Positions 25,403-35,583 of a stretch of 64,000 nucleotides of DNA are shown piece by piece. The stretch covers positions 203,504 to 267,503 of the forward strand of contig NZ_RQIS01000010.1 in assembly GCF_003837865.1 (NCBI RefSeq), given 5' to 3'. Both the position numbers and the translations under genes were made by a program. The notes under the pieces are model-generated. The model did no database searches. It had not been told where the DNA came from and saw only the letters and a list, made by a program, of their open reading frames with translations. The first letter of the stretch is position 1; the number at the start of each line of letters is the position of its first letter. Source of the stretch: Paraburkholderia dinghuensis. Its GTDB lineage: Bacteria; Pseudomonadota; Gammaproteobacteria; Burkholderiales; Burkholderiaceae.

Positions 25403-26200
25403 GTGAACATCAAATACCGTGTGTTGATTGTCGAAGACCACGATCTGCTACGTTCCGGGTTGCATTCAATGATCGCCGTGCACGGCGAATATGACGTAGT
25501 TGGAGAAGCGAGAGACGGCAAGGAGGCGCAGCAACTCGCGGCGCGGCTTTGCCCCGATCTGATCCTCATGGATTTGTCGATGCGCGGCATGAATGGCATC
25601 GACGCGACCGCGCTGATCAAAAGCCGCATGCCGCAGGTCCGCATCATCGCGTTGACGGTGCATCAGAGCGAGGAGTACGTGCGCGAAGCACTGCGGGCCG
25701 GTGTCGACGGGTACACGCTCAAGGATGTGTCGTTCGACGAACTGCTCACGGCAATGCGTACCGTCATGCAGGGGAAGAAGCACTTCAGCGCGGACGTCTA
25801 TGGCTTCATGGTCGACTCGTTCGTCATGGGACGCGAGGCCGCTGGACCGAAGAGAGCGTGGGACGTACTGACCGCCCGCGAACGTAGCGTGCTCAAGCTG
25901 ATCGCCGAAGGGCACACGAACCGCCAGGTCGGTGAATACCTGAACCTGAGCCCGAAGACGATTGAAAAGTATCGCGCGAGCATGATGCACAAGTTGTCGA
26001 TAGAGAACATGACCGAGCTTGTTCTCGTGGCGATCAGTATGGGGCTCCTGACTTCACTTGCCTCGCGGTGCGCAGAGCGGGAGACCAGCGGCACGCTCGC
26101 ACGGACGCTCACCGGGCGGCTCGCCGACGTGCCGGATGGCCCGGCCGGCAATAGCGAACCGATGCCGGATGCCCGCATCGGCGACACGACATCGGGGTGA
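25403..26200 (+). CDS. NarL/FixJ-type response regulator 1
   Basis: 265 residues from GTG 25403, with AAGGAGAG 8 nt upstream. The receiver domain has the acidic pair E11/D12, phospho-acceptor D57 (PDLILMDLSM), Thr in IIALTV and Lys107 in GYTLKD. The C-terminal LuxR HTH (about residues 150-210) reads LTARERSVLKLIAEGHTNRQ and SPKTIEKYRASMMHKL. A 50-residue Ser/Gly/Pro-rich tail follows the HTH, longer than usual. It is convergent with the histidine kinase gene and about 60% similar by eye to the second regulator at 28483, so both may respond to the same kinase. Confidence 0.92.
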   Translation: MNIKYRVLIVEDHDLLRSGLHSMIAVHGEYDVVGEARDGKEAQQLAARLCPDLILMDLSMRGMNGIDATALIKSRMPQVRIIALTVHQSEEYVREALRAGVDGYTLKDVSFDELLTAMRTVMQGKKHFSADVYGFMVDSFVMGREAAGPKRAWDVLTARERSVLKLIAEGHTNRQVGEYLNLSPKTIEKYRASMMHKLSIENMTELVLVAISMGLLTSLASRCAERETSGTLARTLTGRLADVPDGPAGNSEPMPDARIGDTTSG

Positions 26201-26233
26201 ATGAGCGCGTGGCGACGCGAGGCGGGGCAAGCG

Positions 26234-27364
26234 TTACAGCACCCACGTAGCGACGAGCAGCGTGCCGTTCAGTTCTGACGAGTCGATAGAGAAGTGACCG
26301 CCTTGCGCCTCGACCCGATGCTGCATATCGACGAGGCCGAACCCTGATGCGCCGATTTCGTCCGGGTGCATCGGACGGGTCAGGTAGCCACTGCCGTTGT
26401 CGCTGACCGATAGATGCAGCGTGTTGCCGCTCAGTCTGAGTTCGAGTTCTGCTTCGGTCGCCGATGCGTGCTTCAGGATGTTGTTCAGCGCCTCTTGTAC
26501 GATGCGAAAGATATCCGTCTTCAGGGGCGCCGGTATATCGTTATCCTCAACATTGCAGCGAAATCGGATCGTCAGGCTCTGCGTGCCGTGCGCGAACCGC
26601 TGGCACAAGGTGGATAGCGCCGCCGGAAGGCCGAGACGATCGAGCGCTAGCGGGCGCAGCTCCCCACAGATACGGCGCATTTCATCCATCGTGTCGCGGA
26701 CCTGTTTGACGGCGGTGTCGAGCAGTTGAACGGCCTCGTCGGTGCGACCGCCGCCCAGACGTATCCTGGCGTCCTCGACCATCAACTTGATCAACGTGAG
26801 ATCCTGGCCCAGGCCATCGTGCAGATCGGCGGCAAGACGCTGACGTTCCGTGTGCTGGCCGAGCTGTAGCAGGGCCGCGGAACGATACGAAGAGTCGGAC
26901 GGATCGTAGTTCGCAGGTGAGCGCGCGACCATGACGATCGGTTCGCAGAACAGCGTGAGCCGCGACCGGTTAGCAATTGCGACGCCTGAAATAGCGTGCT
27001 GATGCAGTGTCATTTCGACAGGCCGGCCGGTTCGTCCGATCAGAAGCGCATCGATCGCGCGGTATTCGTTCAGGGCTGGCGCGGACAATTGCGCCTGCAA
27101 CGCGGTGCGTTCCTGACTCGGCGCGAAGTCGACGAGCCAGCGGCCGGTGAGTTCACCGCACTCCTGGCCGAGCAGCGCCGCGACGCGGCGATTCGCGCAT
27201 AGCACGACGCCGTCGGCGGAAAGAACGGCAAGCGCCGCGCCGCGTGCGTCGGGGACCTGGACCGGCTCGGCACCGCGCAAGTGAACGGCACGGTCGAGCT
27301 CGCGCATGGCGTTGACCAGGTCTCGCAAACTCACGGGTGCACCAACCGTTCGTCCAGCAGTCAT
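26234..27364 (-). CDS. Soluble PAS-containing histidine kinase (NarX/DegS class, HisKA_3)
   Basis: 376 residues from ATG 27364 (CTGGAG upstream; an in-frame ATG at 27403 is less likely). Residues 40-145 look like a PAS domain (AVLSADGVVLCANRRVAALL). The HisKA_3 box is ERQRLAADLHDGLGQDL with phospho-acceptor H182. The HATPase domain shows the N box ALNNILKHASATEAEL and the G box SVSDNGSGYL, and ends GFGLVDMQHRVEAQGG. No transmembrane segment is visible, so it senses a cytoplasmic signal, perhaps redox or ligand via PAS. Convergent with regulator 1 and divergent from SCO1/regulator 2: probably the shared kinase for both. Confidence 0.9.
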   Translation of the reverse strand: MTAGRTVGAPVSLRDLVNAMRELDRAVHLRGAEPVQVPDARGAALAVLSADGVVLCANRRVAALLGQECGELTGRWLVDFAPSQERTALQAQLSAPALNEYRAIDALLIGRTGRPVEMTLHQHAISGVAIANRSRLTLFCEPIVMVARSPANYDPSDSSYRSAALLQLGQHTERQRLAADLHDGLGQDLTLIKLMVEDARIRLGGGRTDEAVQLLDTAVKQVRDTMDEMRRICGELRPLALDRLGLPAALSTLCQRFAHGTQSLTIRFRCNVEDNDIPAPLKTDIFRIVQEALNNILKHASATEAELELRLSGNTLHLSVSDNGSGYLTRPMHPDEIGASGFGLVDMQHRVEAQGGHFSIDSSELNGTLLVATWVL

Positions 27365-27454
27365 GGCCTGGTTACTCCAGAAAAGCCGAGGGAGAAGCAC
27401 CAATTAGTGCCGATTTTAGGCCGCGTGAAGACAGGGAAGCAACCGGGTAAATGC

Positions 27455-27472
27455 CTCCCCATGCCTGGGGAG
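27455..27472. promoter_or_regulatory. Inverted repeat CTCCCC-N6-GGGGAG upstream of SCO1
   Basis: Perfect 6-bp dyad with a 6-nt centre in the 291-nt divergent region between the kinase and SCO1 genes. Candidate regulator site. Confidence 0.35.
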
Positions 27473-27512
27473 ATGAAGGGGCCTCGACGGTGGGGTTCTA
27501 CGCTGGTGGAGA

Positions 27513-27533
27513 TACCCGCAAGGGTTTTGGGTA
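27513..27533. promoter_or_regulatory. TACCC-N11-GGGTA box upstream of SCO1 (NarL-type candidate)
   Basis: TACCC at 27513-27517 and GGGTA at 27529-27533 form a dyad 123 nt before the SCO1 start. The inner ACCCGCAAGGGT resembles the CCGCAA core of the box upstream of the oxidase operon. Inferred operator. Confidence 0.35.
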
Positions 27534-27655
27534 CTTTCATCCAGTGACGCACGGTGTCCGGTTCGCAAGACTGGGAGGCACGCAAACGCATAAGGCGTCA
27601 GGTGTGGCAGCGGGTGTGCAACCGCGACGCAGCCAGCGTGCGTGAGGAGGCGAGC

Positions 27656-28456
27656 ATGAAGACCATCCGGAATCTGCCGGTCAAGGTGCTGTGCGTGTTC
27701 TCGGCCGGACTGCTTGGCGTGATCGCGGCACCCGTGTACGGCGCAGACAACGCCGATGTCGCGACGGGCGACGCAGCCGCAGACCATGCCACGATGGACG
27801 ACGGCACGACGAACGGCACGACAAACGGCGCCGCGCCCGACCATCACGCCATGAACGGCATGGCGATGACCGACGAGGCGATGGACGCCATGGCGCCCTC
27901 GACGCCGGACGCGAAGTCGGACGAAGCGGCGGCGCATGCACATCACCACATGATGGACAGCGGCACGATCAAAACGACAGTCGACTACACGTTGCCCCCC
28001 GTGACGCTCGTGCGGGAAGACGGCAAGCAGGTATCGCTCACCGATGAGTTGAACGACGGACGCCCGGTCCTGCTGACATTCATCTACACGACCTGCACGA
28101 CTGTCTGTCCGATGGTCAGCCAGACCTTTCAGGAGTTTCAGGAAAAGCTGGGCAGCGAGCGCGACAAGGTGCATCTGGTGTCCATCTCGATCGACCCGGA
28201 GGAAGACACACCCGAGCGCTTGCGGGCCTATGCGGCGCGCTTTAACGCAGGCCCTGAATGGCAGTTCTACACGGGCACGATCGAGGCGAGCATCGCCGCG
28301 CAGCAGGCGTTCAACGTCTATCGCGGCGACAAGATGAACCATACCGCGGCGGTATTTTTCCGCGCCGCACCGGGGCGGCAGTGGCTGCGCATCGACGGGC
28401 TTGCGTCGCCGGCCGAACTGCTCGACGCGTACCGCCAAGTGCTTGCGGCCCAGTAG
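27656..28456 (+). CDS. SCO1/SenC-family copper chaperone
   Basis: 266 residues from ATG 27656 with a GTGAGGAGG site. It has a signal peptide (VLCVFSAGLLGVIAAPVYGA), then a Met/His/Asp-rich segment (MDDGTTNG ... DHHAMNGMAMTDEAMDAM ... AHAHHHMMDSG, residues 45-100) suited to copper binding, then a thioredoxin-like SCO domain with the copper/redox motif TTCTTVCP and a distal conserved His in KMNHTAAVFF. Family members deliver copper to oxidases. Here the neighbours are multicopper oxidases and no cytochrome oxidase genes are present, so its client is likely the secreted oxidase. It is followed 26 nt later by response regulator 2. Confidence 0.92.
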   Translation: MKTIRNLPVKVLCVFSAGLLGVIAAPVYGADNADVATGDAAADHATMDDGTTNGTTNGAAPDHHAMNGMAMTDEAMDAMAPSTPDAKSDEAAAHAHHHMMDSGTIKTTVDYTLPPVTLVREDGKQVSLTDELNDGRPVLLTFIYTTCTTVCPMVSQTFQEFQEKLGSERDKVHLVSISIDPEEDTPERLRAYAARFNAGPEWQFYTGTIEASIAAQQAFNVYRGDKMNHTAAVFFRAAPGRQWLRIDGLASPAELLDAYRQVLAAQ

Positions 28457-28482
28457 CGAGTTGCCTTCGGAGGACGGACGAA

Positions 28483-29193
28483 TTGGGCTCGCGACATCGC
28501 GTCCTCATTGCGGAAGACCAGCGCCTGCTGCGGGGCGGACTGTGCGCTATGGTCGCCGCGCTCGACGACTTCGAGATCGCGGGCGAAGCGGGTGATGGCC
28601 GCGAGGCGTGTCACCTCGCGGCGAAACTGGACCCCGATCTGATCCTCATGGACCTGTCCATGCCTTCGATGGGCGGTCTCGATGCGATCGCCAGCATCAA
28701 GCAGATGCGTCCGGCGATTCGGATCATCGCGCTCACCGTTCACTTCACCGACGACCATGTCGACGCCGTGCGAATGGCGGGCGGAGACGGCTACGTCGTC
28801 AAAGATGCCGCGTTTGCGGACATCGTCGACGAGATGCGGCGCGTGATGAACCGGCTGCCTCGCGTGCCGGCGTACAGATCGCGGGGGACGCTCTGGATAT
28901 CCGGCGTCGAACCGGAAACGGACGTGCCCGACGACCGTGCGACCGCGTGCGCGCCGGCGCGGCCATTCCTCACACAACGTGAGCGCACGGTTCTGCGGCT
29001 CGTGGCGCAAGGCCACACGAACCGCGAGATCGGTGCATCTCTGAGACTCAGTGCCAAGACGGTCGAAAAGCACCGCGCAAGCCTGATGCGCAAGCTCGCT
29101 GTGACCAACGTGACGGGTCTCGTTCGCGCCGCGCTGGACATGGGCATGGTTGCCTTGCCGGATCGCGCGCGCACGCTCATCACCTTCCTGTGA
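28483..29193 (+). CDS. NarL/FixJ-type response regulator 2 (TTG start)
   Basis: 236 residues. No ATG or GTG fits; TTG at 28483 is preceded by CGGAGGACG and places the receiver exactly at the N-terminus (MGSRHRVLIAEDQRLLRGGL). Acidic pair E11/D12, phospho-acceptor D57 (PDLILMDLSM), K107 (GYVVKD). The LuxR HTH reads LTQRERTVLRLVAQGHTNRE then SAKTVEKHRASLMRKL. It is in an operon with SCO1 and lies just upstream of the secretion genes. Paralogue of the regulator at 25403. Confidence 0.92.
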   Translation: MGSRHRVLIAEDQRLLRGGLCAMVAALDDFEIAGEAGDGREACHLAAKLDPDLILMDLSMPSMGGLDAIASIKQMRPAIRIIALTVHFTDDHVDAVRMAGGDGYVVKDAAFADIVDEMRRVMNRLPRVPAYRSRGTLWISGVEPETDVPDDRATACAPARPFLTQRERTVLRLVAQGHTNREIGASLRLSAKTVEKHRASLMRKLAVTNVTGLVRAALDMGMVALPDRARTLITFL

Positions 29194-29233
29194 TTTCCGC
29201 TTGCGATGCGGCCGGCACCGGGAGGGCGATTAC

Positions 29234-29269
29234 CCATCGCGATGGACGGATCTCCCTACTTATTGCGGG
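29234..29269. promoter_or_regulatory. Palindrome and NarL-like box upstream of secretion operon
   Basis: A perfect CCATCGCGATGG palindrome (29234-29245) is followed by CCTACTTATTGCGGG (29255-29269), whose TACTTAT fits the NarL heptamer TACYNMT. The pair lies 70-105 nt before the pseudopilin start. Inferred regulatory site. Confidence 0.3.
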
Positions 29270-29338
29270 CGTTTTCGTGCTCAAGAATGGTAGCAACGGG
29301 CCGCATATGGGCAGCGGTCGGTCGGTAAAGGAGGCGCC

Positions 29339-29809
29339 GTGCAATACGAACGAGGCTCCACCACAGACACCGTGCGAATCCGCACTGCGGCGGCGCGATC
29401 CTCGCGCATGGCGCGCGGCTTCACACTGCTCGAGCTGCTCGTCGTCATGGTCATCATCGGTTTGCTCGCAGGCCTCGTTGCGCCGCGCTACTTCGAACAG
29501 ATCGGCAAATCGAACACCCGCATCGCGAAGGCGCAAATCGATTCCCTCGGCAAGGCGCTCGATCAGTACCGTCTCGACGTCGGCGAATATCCGACGACTG
29601 AGGAGGGGCTCGATGCGTTGATGACGAAACCCCAGGACGCGCCGCACTGGAGCGGGCCCTATCTGCAAAAGGCCGTGCCGCTCGATCCGTGGGATCGTCC
29701 CTACCACTATCGCTCGCCCGGCGAGCACGGCGATTACGACCTGTACTCACTCGGCAAGAACGGCCAGGGGGGTGGCACTGGCGAGAACACCTCCGTCACG
29801 TCCTGGTAG
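29339..29809 (+). CDS. gspG: Major pseudopilin GspG
   Basis: 156 residues from GTG 29339 (AAAGGAGG upstream). The prepilin leader ends RMARG, followed by mature FTLLELLVVMVIIGLLAGLV with the essential Glu at +5. The body is a classical GspG: QIDSLGKALDQYRLDVGEYP, TTEEGLDAL, YLQKAVPLDPWDRPYHYRSP and the C-terminal DYDLYSLGKNGQGGGTGEN calcium-site region. The leader is about 26 residues, longer than usual. First gene of a compact ten-gene secretion operon. The processing peptidase (GspO/PilD) is not encoded here. Confidence 0.95.
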   Translation: MQYERGSTTDTVRIRTAAARSSRMARGFTLLELLVVMVIIGLLAGLVAPRYFEQIGKSNTRIAKAQIDSLGKALDQYRLDVGEYPTTEEGLDALMTKPQDAPHWSGPYLQKAVPLDPWDRPYHYRSPGEHGDYDLYSLGKNGQGGGTGENTSVTSW

Positions 29810-29831
29810 TGCGCGAAGCGAGGAGACCGGC

Positions 29832-31022
29832 GTGAAATATCTGCTCCATGGATTCGATGCCTCGGGCGAACTGCAGAAGCTGCGGATCGACTGTGACACG
29901 CCGCGTGCCGCCGAGGCGCTTGCCCGGTCGCGCGGTCTGCGCATCGTCTCCGTGAGGCCGGTGCGACGCGCGATGCCGGGCCTGCGGCCCAGGGCATTCC
30001 GGTTCGACGTCGATCTGTTCGCACGCGAACTCGCGGCTTTGCTCGATGCCGGTGTCGGCGTGATCGAAGCGCTGCGCACGCTGGGCGGCAACGAGCGGCG
30101 AGATGCGTCCGCAGCTGTGTATCGCGATCTGCTGAAGTACCTGGAGGAAGGGCATTCGCTTTCGGCCGCCCTGGAACATGCGGGTAGCGTGTTTCCACCC
30201 GTGCTCGTCGCCTGCGTGAAGGCGAGCGAGCAGACGGGCGGACTTGCCGACAGTCTCGCCCGCTATTCCCGCAATAGCGCGATGCTGCGTGAGTTGCGCA
30301 GTCGCGTTGTGTCCGCGGCCATATACCCGTCCGTGTTGCTGCTCGTCGGTGCTTGCGTCGTTCTGTTTCTGCTCGGCTTCGTGGTGCCGCGGTTCGCGAC
30401 GCTTCTCGAACACAGCGGGCACGAGCTGCCTTTTCTGTCGCGCGTTCTGATGGCGTGGGGCGTCGTCGTGCACGCGCACGGAACGGCCCTCGCCGTGGGG
30501 ACGGTTGTTTGCATCATTGCGGCCGTGGTGGCCCTGCGCCGCCCCGCGACACGCGACTGGATCGTGGACCGTCTCGTCACGCTGCCCGGAATCGGCCCGC
30601 ATTTTCATGTGTTCTGCCAGTCGCAGTTCTTCCGCACTGCTGCAATGCTCGTCGATGGCGGCATTCCAGCAGTGCGCGCGTTCGAGCTTGCGCGCGGTCT
30701 CGTGGGGCGCGCCGATCGCGCGGCACTCGCCGAAGCGATGCAGCGTATCCGCAACGGCACGCGCATGTCGGAGGCTTTTCAACAGACTGGCCTTGCGAGC
30801 GCCATCACGTACCGGCTCCTGACCGTTGCGGAAAAGACGGGCGCGCTTGGCCCGGTGCTCGACCGGATCGCCGGCTTTCAGGAGGCACAGGTGTCGCGGA
30901 CGATCGACTTCGTGTCGCGGCTCGTCGAGCCGGTCATGATGATCGTGATTGGTGTCGTGATCGGCGGCATCGTGGTGCTGATGTACATGCCGATCTTCGA
31001 GATCGCATCGAGCATCGGGTAA
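29832..31022 (+). CDS. gspF: Inner-membrane platform protein GspF
   Basis: 396 residues from GTG 29832 (GCGAGGAGACC upstream). It has two GspF/PilC repeats: RFDVDLFARELAALLDAGVG ... SLSAALEHAG and FCQSQFFRTAAMLVDGGIPA ... RMSEAFQQTG. Transmembrane segments include YPSVLLLVGACVVLFLLGFV and the C-terminal VMMIVIGVVIGGIVVLMYMP. The N-terminal 60 residues (KYLLHGFDASGELQKLRIDC) are the usual cytoplasmic extension. Anchors GspE and the pseudopilus base. Confidence 0.95.
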   Translation: MKYLLHGFDASGELQKLRIDCDTPRAAEALARSRGLRIVSVRPVRRAMPGLRPRAFRFDVDLFARELAALLDAGVGVIEALRTLGGNERRDASAAVYRDLLKYLEEGHSLSAALEHAGSVFPPVLVACVKASEQTGGLADSLARYSRNSAMLRELRSRVVSAAIYPSVLLLVGACVVLFLLGFVVPRFATLLEHSGHELPFLSRVLMAWGVVVHAHGTALAVGTVVCIIAAVVALRRPATRDWIVDRLVTLPGIGPHFHVFCQSQFFRTAAMLVDGGIPAVRAFELARGLVGRADRAALAEAMQRIRNGTRMSEAFQQTGLASAITYRLLTVAEKTGALGPVLDRIAGFQEAQVSRTIDFVSRLVEPVMMIVIGVVIGGIVVLMYMPIFEIASSIG

Positions 31023-31037
31023 CGCCGGAGCCACAGG

Positions 31038-32724
<1,687 letters not shown>

Positions 32725-32744
<20 letters not shown>

Positions 32745-33621
32745 ACCCGTCACCATCGGCATCGCGACCGATCATGTCGCGGTCGGCCCGAGCGTGTGGC
32801 CGCGTGACGGGCTACAGCAGCGGATCGAACGGCACCTTTACGGGGCGCGCGTTGAGGACGCGCTTGTGTCGTTCGACATCGCGCCGCAGCAGTGGGCAAC
32901 CGAGGCCGGTGTCATCGACGCGCTAGGGACGGCGCTCGTCCATGCAGCGACGATTTCGGGGCCGCAGGCGCGGCTGCCGCTAAAGCGCAGGGTCTTCGTC
33001 GTGCTCGACGATTTCTGGGGATATCACACGATCCTGCATGGCGATTTCCGGTCGCTTCGGACACACGAAATCGAGGAGATCGTGCTCGCGCATTTCGCCG
33101 ACGTGAACGACATTGACGCTGCCTCTGTGCTCGTCCGCTTCGACGTTCAGCGCGGCGGACGGGCGGTCTTTGCGAGCGCGCTGGCGCGTTCCCTGTACGA
33201 CGCCATTCATGATGCGGTCATTGCCGCGGATATGAGCATCGCCAGTCTGACGCTGTGGTTGCCGGTGCAGTTGCAGGCCCTGCGCGCTCAGGTTGCGTCG
33301 AGCGAGGCGATGCTGTTGTTCGTTGGCAGCACGCTCCTCCAGGCGGTGCTGGTCGATGGCAATGGATGGTCCGGCTATGACGCTCAACGGCGTTTCCAGG
33401 GCGACCCGGTGAACTCTGCGTGGATTGCCGGTTTCGCCGAACAGGTTTTCGAGCGCGCCGCGCCTCACGCGGGCGTCGCGCGCGAAGACTACGACGTCTA
33501 TCTCTTTGGGGATGCGGTCGACGCGGCGGCGTTCGAAGGCCGTTTCCGTTCGGTGATCCACCCCGTGCAGTCCAGTGCCGACTGGTTGTCGAGCCGCCAA
33601 CCGGCAGAGGCCGTGCAATGA
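32725..33621 (+). CDS. PilM-like / GspL cytoplasmic-domain protein
   Basis: 298 residues from GTG 32725, overlapping gspE. The N-terminus TIGIATDHVAVGPS and the later LLFVGSTLLQAVLVDGNGW look like the phosphate loops of an actin-like ASKHA fold, as in PilM and the cytoplasmic part of GspL. No transmembrane helix is seen, so the usual GspL membrane and periplasmic part is absent and seems to be supplied by the next gene. Predicted to link GspE to the inner-membrane ring. Sequence similarity is weak, so the assignment leans on position and fold cues. Confidence 0.65.
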
Positions 33622-34148
33622 TGCCCGACCTTCACATCGATTTCGGCCAGCGGCAACAGCGTCCGGCACGTGCCGGCATCGCACTGCTTGGCGTCGCGCT
33701 CGTGCTGACCTGTGTTGCCGTCGTGCACTTCTGGTCCGCGCAGGATACGCGCGAGCGCCAGGACGCGGCACTCGACGCTCAACGGCAGGCGTCCTTCGTG
33801 AAGTCTCACGCACCGAAAACCGCACCCACGCCCGCGCAGAAGCTCGCGCAGACACAAGCCGCCGCGGTCCTGCGGGAGCTTACGGTGCCGTGGCAGGACC
33901 TGCTGTCGATCGTCGAGGATTACCGCAACCAGGACGTTGCGTTGATCGGCATCGACCAGAACCCGGCGCTCAGTCAGATACGTATCACCGCGGAGGCGAA
34001 GAACCTCGATGCGATGGTCGCTTACCTGCGCTATCTGCAGACGAGTGTGCTGCTGCGTCAGGCTGTCCTGAACGAGCATCTGGTCGAGACGAACGTGCCG
34101 GGTAACCCCGTTCGCTTCCAGATCACCGCAGTGTGGGGCAAGCCATGA
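33618..34148 (+). CDS. PilN-like assembly protein (membrane half of a split GspL)
   Basis: 176 residues from ATG 33618, overlapping the previous stop (ATGA). Layout: short cytoplasmic N-terminus (MMPDLHIDFGQRQQRP), one transmembrane helix (GIALLGVALVLTCVAVVHFW), a coiled segment, and a ferredoxin-like periplasmic domain (ALIGIDQNPALSQIRITAEA; MVAYLRYLQTSVLLRQAVLN). This is the PilN topology. With the upstream PilM-like protein it would replace one-piece GspL. Confidence 0.7.
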   Translation: MMPDLHIDFGQRQQRPARAGIALLGVALVLTCVAVVHFWSAQDTRERQDAALDAQRQASFVKSHAPKTAPTPAQKLAQTQAAAVLRELTVPWQDLLSIVEDYRNQDVALIGIDQNPALSQIRITAEAKNLDAMVAYLRYLQTSVLLRQAVLNEHLVETNVPGNPVRFQITAVWGKP

Positions 34149-34720
34149 AGCCCACACAGGCCATGTTCCAGCGCGAACTCTGGCGCGATCGCTGGCTGAC
34201 GTGGCGGTTCGAATCGCGTAGAACACTCGGCGTGCCCGGGCTGCTCGGTATTGCGCTGATTGCGACCGCGATGTTGATCGTCGCGACGACGCCCGCGACC
34301 GACAGCGAAGACATCACATCGAAGACACGGCCTGCAAAGCGCGCGGGGCACGCGTCCACCGGCCGGCCGAGTGCCGGGCCCATCGCGCTCAGCACCTTGC
34401 CTGAACTCTTCCCGACGTTCGGCCAGAGCGCGGACGACATCGCATCGATTATCGGTTTCGCGCGCGAGAGCAATCTGACGCTAGGCTCGGCGGAATATCA
34501 GATGGGCAACGCCGAGCCGGGCGCAGGTTTTCTGCACTATCAGGTACTCATCCCCGTAAAGGATCAATATGCGTCGATCCGTCGTTTCGTCGCGCTCGTG
34601 CTGAATAGCGTTCCGAACGCCGCGCTACGCGAGATTCATGTCGAACGTCCCGCCGTCGATGGAGAAGTGCTCGACGCGCGTGTGCGGTTCGAACTGATCT
34701 ATCGGAGGGCGGGGCCATGA
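34145..34720 (+). CDS. PilO/GspM-like inner-membrane assembly protein
   Basis: 191 residues from ATG 34145 (ATGA overlap with the previous gene). One N-terminal transmembrane helix (GLLGIALIATAMLIVATTPA) is followed by a Lys/Arg/Ser linker and a small periplasmic domain (LPELFPTFGQSADDIASIIG; FLHYQVLIPVKDQYASIRRF). Topology and position fit PilO or GspM. It probably forms the periplasmic clamp with the PilN-like and GspC-like proteins. Confidence 0.68.
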   Translation: MKPTQAMFQRELWRDRWLTWRFESRRTLGVPGLLGIALIATAMLIVATTPATDSEDITSKTRPAKRAGHASTGRPSAGPIALSTLPELFPTFGQSADDIASIIGFARESNLTLGSAEYQMGNAEPGAGFLHYQVLIPVKDQYASIRRFVALVLNSVPNAALREIHVERPAVDGEVLDARVRFELIYRRAGP

Positions 34721-35583
34721 GAGCGCGACGCATCGAGTACCTCGTCGTAGCGCTGTGCGGGCTGATCGCCAGTACGTACGGTTTGCGCGCGCTCACGGTG
34801 ACGACTCACGCGCCTGCCTCGTCGTCGCTGCCAGGTGCGCCGCTTCGCGCCGCGCAACATCTGGCGGCCGGCTTCATGCCGATCGAGAAAACGGCGGGCG
34901 GCGACGGGCAGAAAGCGGTGGCCGCGAAGCGCAGCGCGACGACGGCTGCTGCTACGCCGACGGCCGGTGCGCCCCACACGGATAACCGCGGCGCTGTGTC
35001 GTCCGAACTCGTAGACGTGGATCGCATAACAGGCGCGGGCGTGGCGGCTGACGCGGAAGCCGCATCGGATGCTCGTGTCGACACGGCGACACAGGTGCAG
35101 CATGACGAAGCAGCGTTGCTGGTCGACCGGGTCGCAGGCGCCGGGGTGGCGCCCGATTCCGAAGCACCATCTGTGGCCCACGACGAACCCGCGCGCCCAG
35201 TCGCAGCGCCTGCCCGGTCTGCCCCGCTCAGTCGGCTCGCGTCGTTGCGGGCGCCGCTATCGCTAACGGCGGTCAACAATCCGTTCATTTCATCGTCGTG
35301 GCTTCCACCCGCGCCGAAAGTCGACGTGCCTGAGCCGCCGCCTCCGCCGCCTCCACCACCGATGGCGCCGCCTCTGCCATTCGCGTATCTGGGTCAACTC
35401 GATGCGCAGGCGGCGAAACCGCAGGTGTTCTTGAGTAACGGAGACGACCTGCTGATCGTTTCGACCGGCGACGTGATCGACGCGCGGTATCGGGTCGAAT
35501 CGATATCGGATGCGGAAATCGTGATGGTCTATCTGCCGCTTAACCAGCGCCAGGTTATCTCTATGAAGTCCGAAGGGAACTAA
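34717..35583 (+). CDS. GspC/PilP-like secretin-linking protein
   Basis: 288 residues, overlapping the previous gene by 4 nt. An N-terminal membrane anchor (YLVVALCGLIASTYGLRAL) is followed by a long Ala/Thr/Asp-rich low-complexity region (about 40-190), a proline run (VPEPPPPPPPPPMAPPLP) and a small C-terminal beta domain (FAYLGQLDAQAAKPQVFLSN; GDDLLIVSTGDVIDARYRVE) like the HR domain of GspC or PilP. It would link the inner-membrane ring to the secretin encoded next. The stop is immediately followed by the secretin ATG. Confidence 0.75.
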   Translation: MRARRIEYLVVALCGLIASTYGLRALTVTTHAPASSSLPGAPLRAAQHLAAGFMPIEKTAGGDGQKAVAAKRSATTAAATPTAGAPHTDNRGAVSSELVDVDRITGAGVAADAEAASDARVDTATQVQHDEAALLVDRVAGAGVAPDSEAPSVAHDEPARPVAAPARSAPLSRLASLRAPLSLTAVNNPFISSSWLPPAPKVDVPEPPPPPPPPPMAPPLPFAYLGQLDAQAAKPQVFLSNGDDLLIVSTGDVIDARYRVESISDAEIVMVYLPLNQRQVISMKSEGN

